Source of the DNA: Gordius sp. MW1
Lineage: Eukaryota; Nematomorpha; Gordioida; Gordea; Gordiidae
Assembly: GCA_964036665.1 (NCBI GenBank)
Contig: OZ038532.1
Span: 868,001-932,000, forward strand
Direction: 5' to 3'
Length of the DNA stretch: 64,000 nt
Shown piece by piece: positions 51,023 to 63,857 of the stretch; the first letter of the stretch is position 1, and each line of letters opens with the position of its first letter. A program made the position numbers and the translations under genes. Under the pieces are notes generated by a model, which worked only from the letters and a program-made list of their open reading frames with translations, had not been told where the DNA came from and made no database searches.

Positions 51023-54000
51023 CTATTTTGAAATTTTTGCTTCGTGAGAAATTAGGGTTTTGTTCAAGTTGGACAAGGCGTTAGCTAGAGCGAAGCTCGA
51101 TAATATTTGCAAGTTTTGTTTCACTTCCAAATACTTCACGGCATCCCTAACCCATCCACTTGCCACTATCCTGGGTTGGCCTCGGAGCAGATTAAGCAAG
51201 CGAACCACACTTTCTACATCTCGCTCTTGTTCCAGATAATGCGTAGCCAGGCTCAAAATGTTGAAGGTATCGCTAAAATCTTTGTCCCCAAAATCAATGA
51301 TATCACCTTTAAGGTTAGTGTCCTCCTCGTCCCCTCCTGCCATCAATTCGTGTCTCACAATTAGGGGCAGACTGTCGGTCACGAAAAAGGATTGCAAGTA
51401 AGAAACGAAATAGCGAAAGAGTGAAGAATTCGGGTCCCTTATCATCGCAACCCGACGGCACAGAGACTTTACTTTGGGGAAACGTCGCTCCAATTGTTCC
51501 AACGACTGAAATGGTTCGCCGTCTGTATTAAGCAATTGACATAGACCCATTAAAACTGCAAATTTATTTTTAAAGTAAATTTTTGACTAAACTCAAAGAG
51601 CTAAATTAAAATGTTTTGTCAAGCGGTAGTTATGTTCATGGGCGTAGCCAAAGGGGGCAGGGAGGGACGGCTAACCCCTCTACAAAAATTTATTAAAATG
51701 ATGGGTAAAATTTTCAAAAATGATCATTTTGCCCCTCCATAAATCATTATTGCCCCCCTTTAATTCAAATGCTGGCTACACCCATGGTTATGTTGATAAA
51801 TATAAGTGAAAACGTGTTTAGTTAAGGGCAACTGTAAATGAAACCAATGGGGTAGCCCGCCCCAAGAGAGTTTCGGGCCGGGCTGGGGCAAAATCTAATA
51901 AAATAATCGAACTCGGGTCGGGCCAGAAACGCAAAAAGCATTCTGAGCCCGGGTCGGGCTCGGGCCGCAGCAAGCCCATTGTCATTACTAACCTAAGTCG
52001 ACCGTGCTGGTGGCTAGCGAACCCAAAATGACTTGAATCATCTCCCGTTCAACCGCATTTTCTGGGAGATTACACGTGTTGGAGAAAAGGGAAGGATACT
52101 TGGTAAAGGCCTGTAAACCGGCTAATGGTTCTTCAGGCTGCTCCGAATGATCTATGGATTGCAGTAGATTTTGACACATCAACCAAAACCGTTGCATCTT
52201 CACAAAATCGAGGCGAAACGAGAGCGAATCTAATATGAGGGCCAACAAATGTCAAATAAAAATTTTATAATTTCTGAAATACATGTTTTCCAGGTATAGT
52301 TTAATTCATAGTGAGTGCTTGCGAATGTGTCAAAGTAAGGTCAATCTTTAGTGTTCAAATCGCAAAATCCCGAAAAATAATCGATTGAAGAAAGAGACTT
52401 GTTTCAAACTAAGTTTTTACCTCACAATTTTACCCGCTCAGTTTAGAAGCAAAATTGTTCGCTATTTCTAGTTTGATTCGAATGATTTAATAATACTAAT
52501 AGAGACACGTTTTGAATGAAAGCTTTAATATGATGTTACCCAAAAAAACCGTGTATATAAAAAACAAGTCCAAATTTATAATTGTTTTAAGCCACATTGA
52601 GACCACGAAAACCATTAATAGAATATGATCAAAATCATAACAAAACAAATAAAATTCTGGATATTCCGCTGCAAGGCTGTGTAAGAAAATCGCATTAGGG
52701 GCTATAAACAACAACTCACCCTTAAACATTTGCTCAACGTCTTTCATCTGTTCCACTACATGAGTTCGTTCAACGTCATATTTATATTGTTCTCCCTTGA
52801 TTACATCCTACCCAAAAAGGCGAAATCAAAAATATATGTATCATGTTGTAAAAACGGCTGGGTTTTGTTTGGTCCACCCTTGGTTTTGGTCGACTAAGCG
52901 TTAAGTTAACTGACCAAAGATTTGTTTTTTTATCTATTTTTTTAGACGTATGTGCAGAACAAAGATATTTTGGTCAAACCTTTCGTCTGTTTATGTGTTT
53001 AGTCGACTAAAACCAAAGATCGAGCAAACGAAACCCAGCCGTTTTTACAACACTATATAAAAGGATAGAATTGTTAACATATAATAAATCTATAAATACT
53101 TGGCATTAATTACAGATTCAATGGTCAAATAAGAAATAGCTATGCCAGTTTATAAAGTCGTTTATGGGCGTAGCCAAAATTGGAACTAGAGGAGAGGGGC
53201 AATAATGCCTTGGAGGGGGAGGGATAAAATGATAATTTTTTGAAATTTAAGCCCTAATTACATTAAATTTTTATGAATTTCTGGATTTAGAAAGGGGCAG
53301 CCGCCTCCCCCTGCCACCCCCTGGCTACGCCCATGCTTGTTTCGGTAAAATCGTGAAAAAGAACCTGTATCTGATTTTCGTTCAGACGCATCAGCTCTTC
53401 GCGCTGGGCAACCAAGTACTGACTCATTTGCTCTCTATAAACCGCGATTTCTCTCCTTAAATCCGATTCAAATCGCTTCGCAAATTCCAACTTCATTCCT
53501 TCCAACTGTGTTTAAATTCAAAAAAAGTTTTAAATATAAAATCAAATTTAAATTAGCACAAAATCAATTTTTTAATCAACTTCTAAAATAAGATAATAAC
53601 TCACTTCTTGTTGCTTATCACGTGACCATTTCGATTGTTCGTCCTTAATTACCGAAGCTAACTGCCGATTAAAACGATCGGTCAAAAGTGTTTCTTGATC
53701 ACGTAACTCTTTATCAACTTGTTCCATGTTTTGCGCCTTATTAATATCATTAACAAACAAAGATCTTTTAAAGTTTACTTCATAACCTTTTAATTTCAAA
53801 ATAATATTTAAAAGAGAAATCTTATAAATAGAGTTAATTAGCATATGTATCATACACAATTATTCAAAAATAAACCTCTATTTAAAAAAAAATTAATGGA
53901 AAATGATTTTAAAATTAAAAGATTTTAAAATTAGAATAAGGTTTAGAATTAAAAACAACTTTAAGATGATATGTACGGAGAAGATATCATTACTTTAGTT

Positions 54001-57000
54001 TTGGCTAGCTCTCTCTGAACCAAATTCAATTTTTTATGTGCGTGCACCAGTAGGGTGTCTAGTTCATCTTTCGAAAAATCGGAACCTATTACAAACAAAA
54101 TTTAAACATGAATCTAAAATTAAGGGCATTTTTGGGGGTTATTGAAGAAGTTAAGGATTCTAAGGATCCTCCAATTTTTGTAACTTGCTCAATTTCTAGA
54201 TTATTTACTAATCAAATTCGCACACATTTTTTCATAGCCTAAAAATTCACTTTTCCTCCCAACGCCAATTGTAATGTGAAATTTAAAATGAAAATCGTCA
54301 AAATAAAGGTATTTTTTATTCATTTGCTAGTAATGCCAGACTTTAAATGATTTTAACAACGCATTTCACTCAATTACAAAAAAGATCTTCTTAATTCGAC
54401 TAAGTCACCTTATGACAAATGGGTCATTCCATGTCGAATCGTCAAAAAAAACGAGAACGATTATTTCGGATCAGGATAATTTTTGGTGAGGGTGTAGGCC
54501 TCATTTATTATAGTAATTTCTAAAAATTTTAGCCATTTTGGGCTAATATTTTTAAAGTTATGGACGTTTTAAGGGCCAAAATCACGTTCGGGCGCGTTCT
54601 ATGGATTTTAAAATTTTTGACATATTTTTGAAAGTAATGGCGCTATTTAATCAAATTTTAGTGCATTTTGTTCCTAAAAAATTTCTCCATCGAAATAATT
54701 TAGCAAAAAACCCCAAACTTTTGCGGTTAATTTTTTGTGGTCAAATTAGTGAAAAATCATAAAAACCAATTTGTCCATCATATGAAATCACCAATTTCAC
54801 AATGTGCACTCCTTTATGACCCATTATCATATTTCAATCATGAAAAGTTTAAGGACGGCTACGGATGGTCAAAAATTCGAAAAATTAAATTTTCATCAAA
54901 AATATTACAGATGGCGGAATAATCAATTATTACAAGAACATATTATAATGTTTATTTTTTATCAAATTGCAAATTTTTAAAGATTATATGGTAAATAAAT
55001 AATATTTGAATAAAAATAAACTTAAATTTTTATCTTGCTTTTGCACAATGGGCAATTATCCGAGTTTAAAAATTAGATCTTAAATTTAACTTAAATGATG
55101 GCTAAAATAAATGTAAGGTTGGAAAAAAATAAATACTAACATAATGGCAAAATTGCTCAAATATTATTTTTGTACCGATAATCCGTTCTAAAAATGTAAA
55201 ACTTTTGCGGGATGAAAGGTGTTTTAACAAATATTGCTTGTGACCATTTTTTATTAATTAAAATTAAAGTTATTTTTAAACTCGGTTACTTGCCCATCGC
55301 GTAGATAAAAGTTCAATATTTAAGTTTATTTTTATTCAAATATATTTATTTACCTTATACTCTTTAAAAATTTGCAATTTGATAAAAAACAAACATCATA
55401 ATATGTTCTTGTGATAATTGATTATACCGCCATCTATAAATATTTTTGGTGAAATTGTAATTTTTCGAATTCTTGTCTATCTCGTAGCCGAACCCAAACT
55501 TTTTATGATTGAAATATGATAATGGGTCATAAAGGAGTGCATATTGTGGAATTGGTGATTTCATATGATGGACAAATAGGTTTTTATGATTTTTCATTAA
55601 TTTGACCACAAAGAATTAACCGCAAAAGTTTGGGGGTTTTTGCTAAATTATTTCGATAGAGAATTTTTTTAGGAACAAAATGCACCAAAATTTGATTGAA
55701 TAGCGCCATTACTTTTAAAAATATGACAATAATAGTAAAATCCATGGAACGCTCCCGAACGTGATTTTGGCCCTTTAAACGTCCATAACTTAAAAGGTAT
55801 TGGCCCAAAATGGCTAATTCCGAAATTATTATAATACGTAAGGCCTACACTCTCACCAAAAACTATCCATATCTGGGATGGTCGGTCGAAAACGTTTTGA
55901 TTTGTCATGGAATGCCCCTGACTTTCTCATGACAAAAATTGGTATTCAAGCTATGGCGGACATGATTAACGAAAATCGGCTAAGGTGGTATTGGCATATA
56001 CTAAGAAGGGACACGGATGATGTAAGTCTCGAAAAGTACTGGACATGGAGATACCAAAGAAGAGGACGAACTCGTGCGTCACGTGTGGCAAGTACAAAGT
56101 TATGAAAACGAAGAAGAGATTAATCAAGACATGGCAGTTACCTGATCAAGATGGAAGAAACTCATCAAAACAAACCCCACGACTGCGGGACCAAATAACT
56201 GATAAAGAAGAAAGACCTTAGTAAAAAACGGAGAAAAAACAATTAAAAATGTTTTTCAAAATAGGTTTTGATAGGTAAAATACCGAGAAGGGTCCAAGTT
56301 CCTAATTTGGTTTGTGGGGAAATGCTTTCGATTTCTTTCTTGAATTGCTTCTTCGCCTCATCCAGCAACCATTTGTAATTCAAAAATATCCTACTTTTAC
56401 TCTCAGCTTCCCGTAGCTAAAGATATCCAAAAATTAGAAATTATACAAAAATGTTTTTACAAAATTAACATGGCTACTATAAGATTGCTCTTAGGTTTAT
56501 AAAAAAAAGTTTTTAAAAACTGATGCTCATATTTTTGAGAAACACAAAAGCAGACGAAAGAATTCCTCTTATTCTACTCACCCGTAAAATATATTTTTTG
56601 TAATTTATTCATTTTTTTCATTTTGTATTTATATAATTTCAACAGGATATTAAAATCATGTCCCTTTTGAGAATATTGGTCTTAAATTATTTGTTAAGAT
56701 TTTTAACTATTTGTATAAATGGCGTCAAATGCTCACAAAAAAATGATAAAGAATTACGCAGATTTATATTTATTTATCTAAACTTTTTCAACAACTTTAC
56801 CTTGGTGTTGGCCATGTTTAAATTGTTAAATGCCTCTTTAACTGATAATTCGTGCTGAACCAAATCTTTTTGGCTTAGAGTGTCAGTATCATGTTTGAGT
56901 TTCTCAATTAAATTTTCCATATTTTCCAATTCTGCCCTATAAAATAAATCAAATTTAAAAACAAAATCATGAAGTTTAATGTTAAGAAATCTTAAATTAA

Positions 57001-58455
57001 AAGCAGTAAAAGTTTATTTTCTATAAAAGACAAAGACACAAAGAATAATTAAAACAAGGTAAATTATATTCAACCATCTATTTAATTAACTTAAAAAAAT
57101 TAATATCAATCTATATATAATCACCACCATTTATACATTATGCATCATCTATGAAAGAATCGTATATAATCTTACCTAGCTGCTGCATAAGCCATATCTT
57201 TAACTCTAACTTTATCAGCCTTTTGATCTTCTAAACTAGTCAACTTTTTCCATGTATTATTTTCTTCTTCAACCTAAAATTAATGAAATTACAAAAACAT
57301 GAAGCACATCTCAGAAAACATATAATTAATCAATTATTAAAAATATTAATATTTATTGAAAATTTCTCCTTAAATCATATTTATTCAAACTCATGATTTA
57401 AAACAAATAATATATTTATATACGTTGAAAGTCCTACAAATTGTGAAAGAAAGTTTCTATATTTAATTATATATGCATTTGAGCAAATTTTCACAACTTT
57501 TCAAATAATTAGAACAAACATTGAAAATAATAAGCCAATACTTCAATAAATAACAGCTATAATTTATAAAAAATCATAGGTGTCATATTATCAAATGTCC
57601 CATGTATAGTAGAAGTAATAATTTTAAAATAATTCTATTGGTTATTATAGGAATATAAAACCATTATCAGCAGTTTTTGACAAAGCAGATATCATTAAAT
57701 CTTAGAATTAATTGATTGTTCTCCCTCAAATTTAATAAAAAACAAAAAAGATTATATTCTAAATTGTAAAAAAAATCTTCTGCCTGCAAATCTGGACTTT
57801 CCATCAAATCTTTCAACAAATTTGCTTGATCTTTAATATGATGTATAAGCTCATTTATGCTTTGAATAGCAAATGACACTTTTTCAATCATATTGACTTG
57901 ATTTTTCTCAAAAGCCTTAACATAACCTAATAATATAAATATTTTCAATTTTACTTTAAATCCATACTTGGTGCATTTTTTTTAATTGCTACATTAGTAT
58001 CTAAATTCATAAATATATAATTAAAGATAATATTACTAGTTTCACTGTTTTTGTTAATGTTTGTATCCTCCAACAAATGTTCATTGTGGGATTTTTTTTG
58101 AGGTTTAAATTTGTCAATAATAGAATCTAACATATTGTCTGTTTTTTTCTCGACTATACTTTTTTGTTGGGAAAAAGTGTGCTTAACCTCTTTCCAATTT
58201 CTTTGCACAAAATCATTTAATTGTTGAGTATATAAAATAAGAATTCCCTTTTTATCAGTTCTTTTAAAAAATTATATTTTTAAGAATACAACATACTCTC
58301 CTTCTTTTCCCAGTAAATAATCAAATACATCTTTAGTAAAAGGAACTTTTTCCATTTGTTTTCGACCATCTTTGTCATAATAGGCGTAAGCAATTAAACC
58401 CCCCGATGATATTAAGGTTAGAGCAGTAAAAGCTTTAAATTTTGAAAATCTTTTC
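51023..58455 (-). CDS. IMMT: MIC60 / mitofilin (MICOS core subunit)
   Basis: MIC60 is the inner-membrane MICOS subunit that forms cristae junctions. Minus-strand exons: 58455-58293, 58247-57968, 57926 to an unresolved end, 57273-57176, 56936-56801, 56416-56284, 54085-53994, 53736-53605, 53505-53365, 52807-52720, 52229-51993 and 51555-51023. The first seen exon has a membrane segment (FTALTLISSGGLIAYAYY) and VPFTKDVFDYLLG. The middle is coiled coil, including KSRIFLNYKWLL, DELDTLLVHAHKKLNLVQRE and REEMSQ-type heptads. The last exon is the conserved mitofilin domain (RRFPKVKSLCRRVAMI, SLFRYFVSYLQS, LLNLRGQPRIVASGWV). The initiator exon with the presequence was not found. The exon ending near 57780 has no clear donor. 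Confidence 0.9.
51637..51786 (+). mobile_element. MITE family C copy in MIC60 intron
   Basis: CATGGGCGTAGCCAAAGGGG and ATGCTGGCTACACCCATG are inverted ends. A perfect 8-bp duplication, GTTATGTT, flanks it (51629-51636 and 51787-51794), the clearest evidence for 8-bp target sites in this family. Confidence 0.85.
51846..51985. mobile_element. GC-rich MITE in MIC60 intron
   Basis: AATGGGGTAGCCCGCCCC at the left and GGGCCGCAGCAAGCCCATT at the right are imperfect inverted ends, with GGGTCGGGC motifs inside. Composition matches the GC-rich hAT-like family. It ends just before the splice donor at 51992. Confidence 0.5.
52841..53055. mobile_element. MITE family B copy in MIC60 intron
   Basis: GTTGTAAAAACGGCTGGGTT at the left and AACCCAGCCGTTTTTACAAC at the right are perfect inverted ends, with GGTCGACTAAG inside. 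Target duplication is unclear. Confidence 0.75.
53163..53335 (-). mobile_element. MITE family C copy close to a MIC60 splice donor
   Basis: ATGGGCGTAGCCAAAATTGG and CTGGCTACGCCCATG are inverted ends. It lies only 29 nt downstream (on the minus strand) of the donor of the exon 53505-53365. The exon frame reads through the donor into the MITE for about 19 codons. Confidence 0.75.
54420..55920. mobile_element. 1.5-kb foldback element in MIC60 intron
   Basis: Two inverted arms of about 600 bp (54430-55060 and 55270-55915) are similar over most of their length; ends read GGTCATTCCATG and CATGGAATGCC. A spacer of about 200 bp separates them. No protein is encoded; the open frames in the arms mirror each other. 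No clear target duplication was seen. Class is undetermined. Confidence 0.65.
55921..56225 (+). mobile_element. LINE 3' end fragment in MIC60 intron
   Basis: The frame reads IGIQAMADMINENRLRWYWH followed by ILRRDTDD and RRGRTRAS, the typical C terminus after the reverse transcriptase domain of RTE-like non-LTR elements (RLRWxGHxxRR). It is antisense to MIC60 and truncated at the left by or near the foldback element. Confidence 0.65.
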
Positions 58456-58930
58456 CTATAAAAAAATATTGAATATTTCTAATCTAATAGTAACTTCTCA
58501 TAGTTATTGTATTGTGATAATTTAACTCTCCCTATATTATAAAATATGCGATGCGATTTTTTGTAAATTAATGGGTTAAACATGAAATAACATATGACAA
58601 TATTTATGATTCAGTTGCAATTGACCAAAGAGCAAATAACAAATAAATGTCTACGAAAATGCATTTGTCGATTAAAATGTGTGCATCTAATCCTAACCCA
58701 AACCCTAACCTATAACCCCGAACTAAAACACTAACCCTAACGTTTTCGTCTCTGTAAACCCCTCTCAAAGTGCATTTTCGTTAAATATTTATAGACATTC
58801 GTAGACATTCATAGATATTTGGTCCGTTAAACTTTGGTCGAATGCACCGATACGATATTTATAGCCCCGTTTAAAATATAGCGTACATTATGGACGCACA
58901 GGTAGTGTTGTTAATATGCCAAAATGCTTA
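58456..58930. mobile_element. Spacer with a MITE holding telomere-like core
   Basis: At 58624-58848 GACCAAAGAGCAAATAACAA and its imperfect inverse ending CTTTGGTC enclose AATGTCTACGAAAATGCA arms and a core with CCTAACCCAAACCCTAACC. No convincing target duplication was found. The remainder of this stretch presumably includes the undetected first MIC60 exon. Confidence 0.5.
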
Positions 58931-58939
58931 AACCATAAC

Positions 58940-59686
58940 CTATGGTAGTAGCATACATCTCGCCTATTATCATCATCATAACCAGCACCATGCTGCTTAA
59001 TAACCCGGTTACTAGCATGGCAGATTAAAGTTAGCATGGTTGCTGGTTGAGAGAGATGTAACTAACCGGGCATTTGGAAGATTGGATTGATATAAACCGT
59101 GGTATCGAGCAGGCTTGTTTTAAACTAAACATGTATGTATGTATGTATTTGCCCCGATGACATTCAAGAGCTTAGCTAAATCGGCAAGCTAAGATTGAGT
59201 CCCATCTGACACCTATGCGGTGCTCGGGCCACGATAACCAGAGGTTACGTGTTCATTTGTTAGTAGTTAGTGGTTAATGTGTTAGTATATGTATATATAA
59301 AATGGATTAGTATGTTATTAGTAAACAAAGGAAATTTCAAAAAAAAAAATATATATATATATACAATGAATACGATATTCCATTTGACAGAGTTATCGGG
59401 CTGTGGCGCTAGGTACGAAGGAAGTAGTATTTATCTCGTCACGGGAGGGTACGACTTGGGAAGTGGGACAAAGAGAAGGTTTTCTACTCCGTCCTGTCTT
59501 GCATTATAGGGAGTATTGAATTCCAATCGTGGTTGAGGGACCGGAGTTGCTGAAAAGTTTGGTATATCCAGCTTCCTCTGCATTTGAGGTTTCGTAATTG
59601 CGGGGGTCTCCAAAAAATAGAACTTAGACATATGTTAATACCACTGATGTGCCAGGAAGTTCCATTTCCGAGAAATTTTTACGTTT
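58940..59686 (-). other. Possible LINE 3' UTR and unassigned sequence
   Basis: The GC content is raised and the stretch lies directly 3' (on the minus strand) of a LINE reverse-transcriptase fragment, so it may be that element's 3' UTR. A (TATG)n tract is at 59128-59145. Open frames at 59270 and 59431 match nothing I recognise. Confidence 0.3.
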
Positions 59687-60040
59687 TTAATGGGGGATTT
59701 TACAAAGGGTCCAGAGGTTGACGTTGCTGATTACTTCCGGGTAGAAAATATTACATACTATCTTTAGCATTTTGTTGAGTTTTGTTAGGGCCGTTCTAAG
59801 AGTCGGGCCTTTGAGAGACCATGTTTCACAACCATAGAGTAGAATGGGTAAGATAGTGGTTTTGAACATGCGGAGGCGGGTTGGTAGGGCCAGTTCATGC
59901 GACTCCCATATAAAGTAGCACGAGTAGAATTTTTTCAGGGCTTTTCCTATTTTATTCGAGATGTCTAAAAGGGAGTATAAGGTGGGGAGGGGGGATAGGG
60001 GGGAGAGAAAAATATTATATATATTAAAAGCCATAACCTA
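59687..60040 (-). mobile_element. LINE reverse transcriptase C-terminal fragment
   Basis: The frame includes LALPTRLRMFKTTILPILLY then GCETWSL and LTKLNKMLKIVCN. This is the thumb-region signature of non-LTR reverse transcriptases (LRLFxxxxxxxLLYGxExW). No palm domain with the catalytic YADD lies upstream in frame, so the copy is truncated. Confidence 0.7.
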
Positions 60041-62322
60041 GACGCAAGCTTTTAAGTTCTATAAAACAGTTAGCATTAACTACACTCTTTAGAAGGGAGG
60101 GGCAGGGCGAGGGGAAGATAGAGTTATATAGCTACATTATTCATAAAATTAAAAATCCATATTATGGTTCAAAAAATAAATAATAAATGTGGGGGAGGGG
60201 GGGGGAGAGAAATAGAAGGTGGAGACACTTAACTAGTCTCAAGGTTGAATTTAGCTTGTGCTAAAAAAGTTTATTTTGTGTTTTTGCGGGCCCTTGTCAA
60301 GAAAGGCGCCGGCCATTCATGGTAGTAAGAGTAGGCGTCTGCTTCCGGAGCAGATTAGGAATATCTAGTTGCACTATTTTTAGATACTGGATATCAAGAG
60401 TTTTTGTGTTACGAGGGATCGAGGCTGGATGGGAGGTCTCACAACCATAACGTGGAGGGAGAGGATCGGGGGCATGTTGATAAATAAACTTTCCAAGGCT
60501 GTTTAATTCTAACCACTAAAATAAATAATTGAAAGTATAGTGGGGCAGAAATAAAAACTGTAAGATCTAATTTTGTACCTATATATTAAATCAATAGTTC
60601 GAATATAAAATCTTATTTCCAAGATATAACAAATAAACATTGGTTGCATTTTGATAAATTAAAGGAAAATTAAATTAGTGATGCCAGCATTTGCTTATTA
60701 TTTATTTTATAGAATTATTTTTGGGGGATTAACTTTATAGTCAAAATAAAAAAATGAATCTTGAAATTTAATATGATTTACTTTATATCATTTTCACTAT
60801 CAAAGTTTACCAATGCAAATGTTTATATTTGGAAAGTTATTAATTAGAGTATAAATAAATCTTAATGCTTAAATTCATGGCAAAGCCATCTTTAATTTTT
60901 GGTCATGGAACCCAGGTATATCAGACTTTAATGAGCTATCTCAGTGGTCTAAAGGTTTGAGGGCAAAAATAGTAAAACTATATTTAAATTTCTTTATTAT
61001 GTGGTTATTCTTTTATTAATACTGGTAGAAAGTAATTGATAAAGAATATCTAATATTCAGGGTGTGGCCGATTTAATATTATATCCTTATCTCAAAATCT
61101 ATTTTATCAAGAACCTGAGAGTTCTTGTTCTTTATTAGCAATATTCATAAATTTTTCTTTTTTTAATATAAAACCCTTAAAATATAAAAAAATTATGTTT
61201 TGCCCCCCCCCCTAATTGAAGTTGATCAACTTTCGCCCCCCCCCCCTATGAATAAATGCACAAATGAATTAGATTAATGAGCAGGCTCTTGAGCCGTGGA
61301 TCAAATTGTGCTGGATATTACAATTTCCGTGGTGATTTTCTTTGTCGGTTGTAAAACTTAAACATGGTAACAACACATGCGTTATTAATAAAAGGGCGAG
61401 ATGGACAGGACTATATGGTAACTTAAGTGAGCACATGTGATGATAACATGAAGAATAAATGTTAACATGTTTGGGTGTAATTTGTTATTGATAAGTTTTT
61501 ATGTCTAGCAAGGATAAATGTCATGAAAAAGATTTAATTCTTACAAAAATGTTTGATCTAAGCAAATCAATATATATCAGTAAACAAAATTAAAATTTTG
61601 GAAGTAAACACATTTCTTACATTTAAATTTATTGACCAATGTTAAATTTTATAACATAGTATAATTTTTCCTCCTAGTTTTCACTACTTACCTTACAAGG
61701 TTTAACTTAAGTTGGTGACTTAAAGTAAATGCTACAGAGAAAAATTTATACATCAGAATTTTAGAACAATTTTCTATAGCAAATCGATTGAGCTATACAT
61801 TGGTAAAAACATGGAGTTAACTGATTGTTATATGCATTCTAGAACTAGTGATGGTAATTTGCTCCAGTGAGCATTGCTCACTGTGAGCTCTGTCCCCTCA
61901 CAAGCATTGTGTATCCTACTCTACTCATGAGTAGGATCAGTATCAGATGAAAATGCTAGAGAGGCGAAGGGGTAGTAGCGAAAAGTAACTCATGTATAGA
62001 GCTGTGTGCCTGAGCAGCATTATAAGTTAACTAACAACTTTAATATCAGCAGATGCTATGAGCAAGCAGTTTCTCTAAACTGCTCATAGCATCTCATATC
62101 ACATTATAATGTGTTGTTTTGTTTTAATACATTCTGTTGTTCAACAATAATATGGCTATTTGCATGGGCATAAGTAGGATTTCCTCAAAGGGGGGGGGTA
62201 TCAAGTTTGTAAGATGACAATTTTAATATGGTTTAAATTTATATTTTATCGTTTTTAAGAACAGGTGTCAATGTTATAATTTTATTAAATGTGCGAACTA
62301 ATTTTTTTTGCAATTTTCTATA
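60041..62322. other. Intergenic stretch with possible small MITE
   Basis: No gene is supported. Poly-G and poly-C runs occur at 60190, 61204 and 61238. At 61848-62110 GAGCATTGCTCA and CTGCTCATAGCATCTC motifs cluster as in hAT-type mini-elements, but ends are not clear. A family C scrap (CATGGGCATAAG) is at 62164. Confidence 0.35.
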
Positions 62323-63857
62323 TCTATATATATAAAGTAAAGTGTATGTATATATGTATGTAAGAGCTAAATTCTGAAACTACCGGTCCGATTCGCGCGA
62401 AAATTTACCCCTAGGTTCCCAGGGCGGCCAGGGGTAAAATAGCTTTTTCAGAATCCTAAAATTCCTTTTAGTTTTTGAGATATTGGGTTTTATGCGTTTT
62501 GACGTTCAATAAAATGTCAATCAAACGCACCTCCTCGCGTTCGTCGAAAATTTGAATATACAGACAGTTCTGTAGTAAAAGTGTATCACTTATAGTAGTT
62601 TGTAAAACGTAATCTTTTCTTAACGGTGACAACATAAAATTTATTAATTATATTCTTAAACGTCATCTTTTCTTAACGGTGACAAGACAACATAAAATTT
62701 ATCAATTAAATTTCTTAAACGTCATCTTTTCTTAACGGTGACAACATAAAATTTATGAATTAACCTGAAATAAATAAAATTATAGATTATTTGAGAAAAT
62801 ATATAGGTGAAGAAGATGAATTTTTCTCATTATCATTAAATGAGATATTTTAAATGAGAAAGATGAAAGTATATATAATTTAAATGTAATATAAAATAGT
62901 CCAACGTTGATTATTCTGAGTAAATGCTATTTATATATAAATGTCATTATTTATCTATCATTAATTTTTATTAAATGAGATATTTAAATGAGAATAAAAT
63001 AAATTCTGAAACTACCGGCCCGATTCGCGCGAAACTTTACCCGTAGGTTCTCAGGGCGGCCAGGTGTAAAATAGCTTTTTCAGATTGCTAAAATTCCTTT
63101 TAGTTTTAAAAATATCGGACATTTCTCGGCCTTTTGGTTTTAAAAAAGGGCTAAATTCTGAAACTTCATATCCGATTCGAGCGAAAATTTAGCCGTAGAT
63201 GCCCAGATAGGCCAGGGGTAAAATAGCTTTTTCAGATTCCTAAAATACCTTTTTGTTTTAAAATTATCTGACATTTCCCGTCCAGTTTCATTTATAGCAG
63301 CATATACAATAATGACGTCATACATACAAAGCTGAAGTTTTCTCGAATTAGATATTTAAAAGTATAATAAAAATGTTACAGTATACGGTTAAAATTATTG
63401 GGGTTTAACAGACTATTTAAATTAAATAAATAAAATTTAAATTATGCAGTTTTTGTCATTAATATCACGTGGTCGATCATAGAAGCATATTTTTAATAAT
63501 TATCCATCCTTCAATTAATTATTTTATTATATTAAAGAAAATTGTATTTCAAATAAATCAGCTAACTAGAAAAATAAAATAATGGTATTATTGTATAGTA
63601 AGTAACAGCATTATTAAGCAATTTTTTCAAAAACATTTAATTTTAGTCGGATTTGATGACTAAAACAGAATTTGCATTTGGTTTGTCTTATTATATAAAT
63701 ATATACTAAAAATAGTGGGTTCATAAAATCATTCGGACCTTTCACATTATAAATTATTTCATATATGACCCCATTTTAGATAAGTCTTATTAATAGCTTA
63801 TACTTAATTAACCACTTAAGTACTGAGCCAAAGCAACGCTTGGCCGGGCACAGCTAG
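62323..63857 (+). mobile_element. Non-autonomous Helitron, copy 2
   Basis: Same termini as copy 1: TC-TATATATATAAAG at the left, the GCCAAAGCAACGCTTGGC hairpin and CTAG at the right, inserted between A and T. The body is nearly identical to 1785-3381 apart from one fewer 54-bp unit and small indels. The high similarity points to recent activity. Confidence 0.85.

Noticed and set aside
55364-55908. Open frames in the MIC60 intron as host exons
   Set aside because: They lie in the arms of the foldback element and have mirror images in the other arm.
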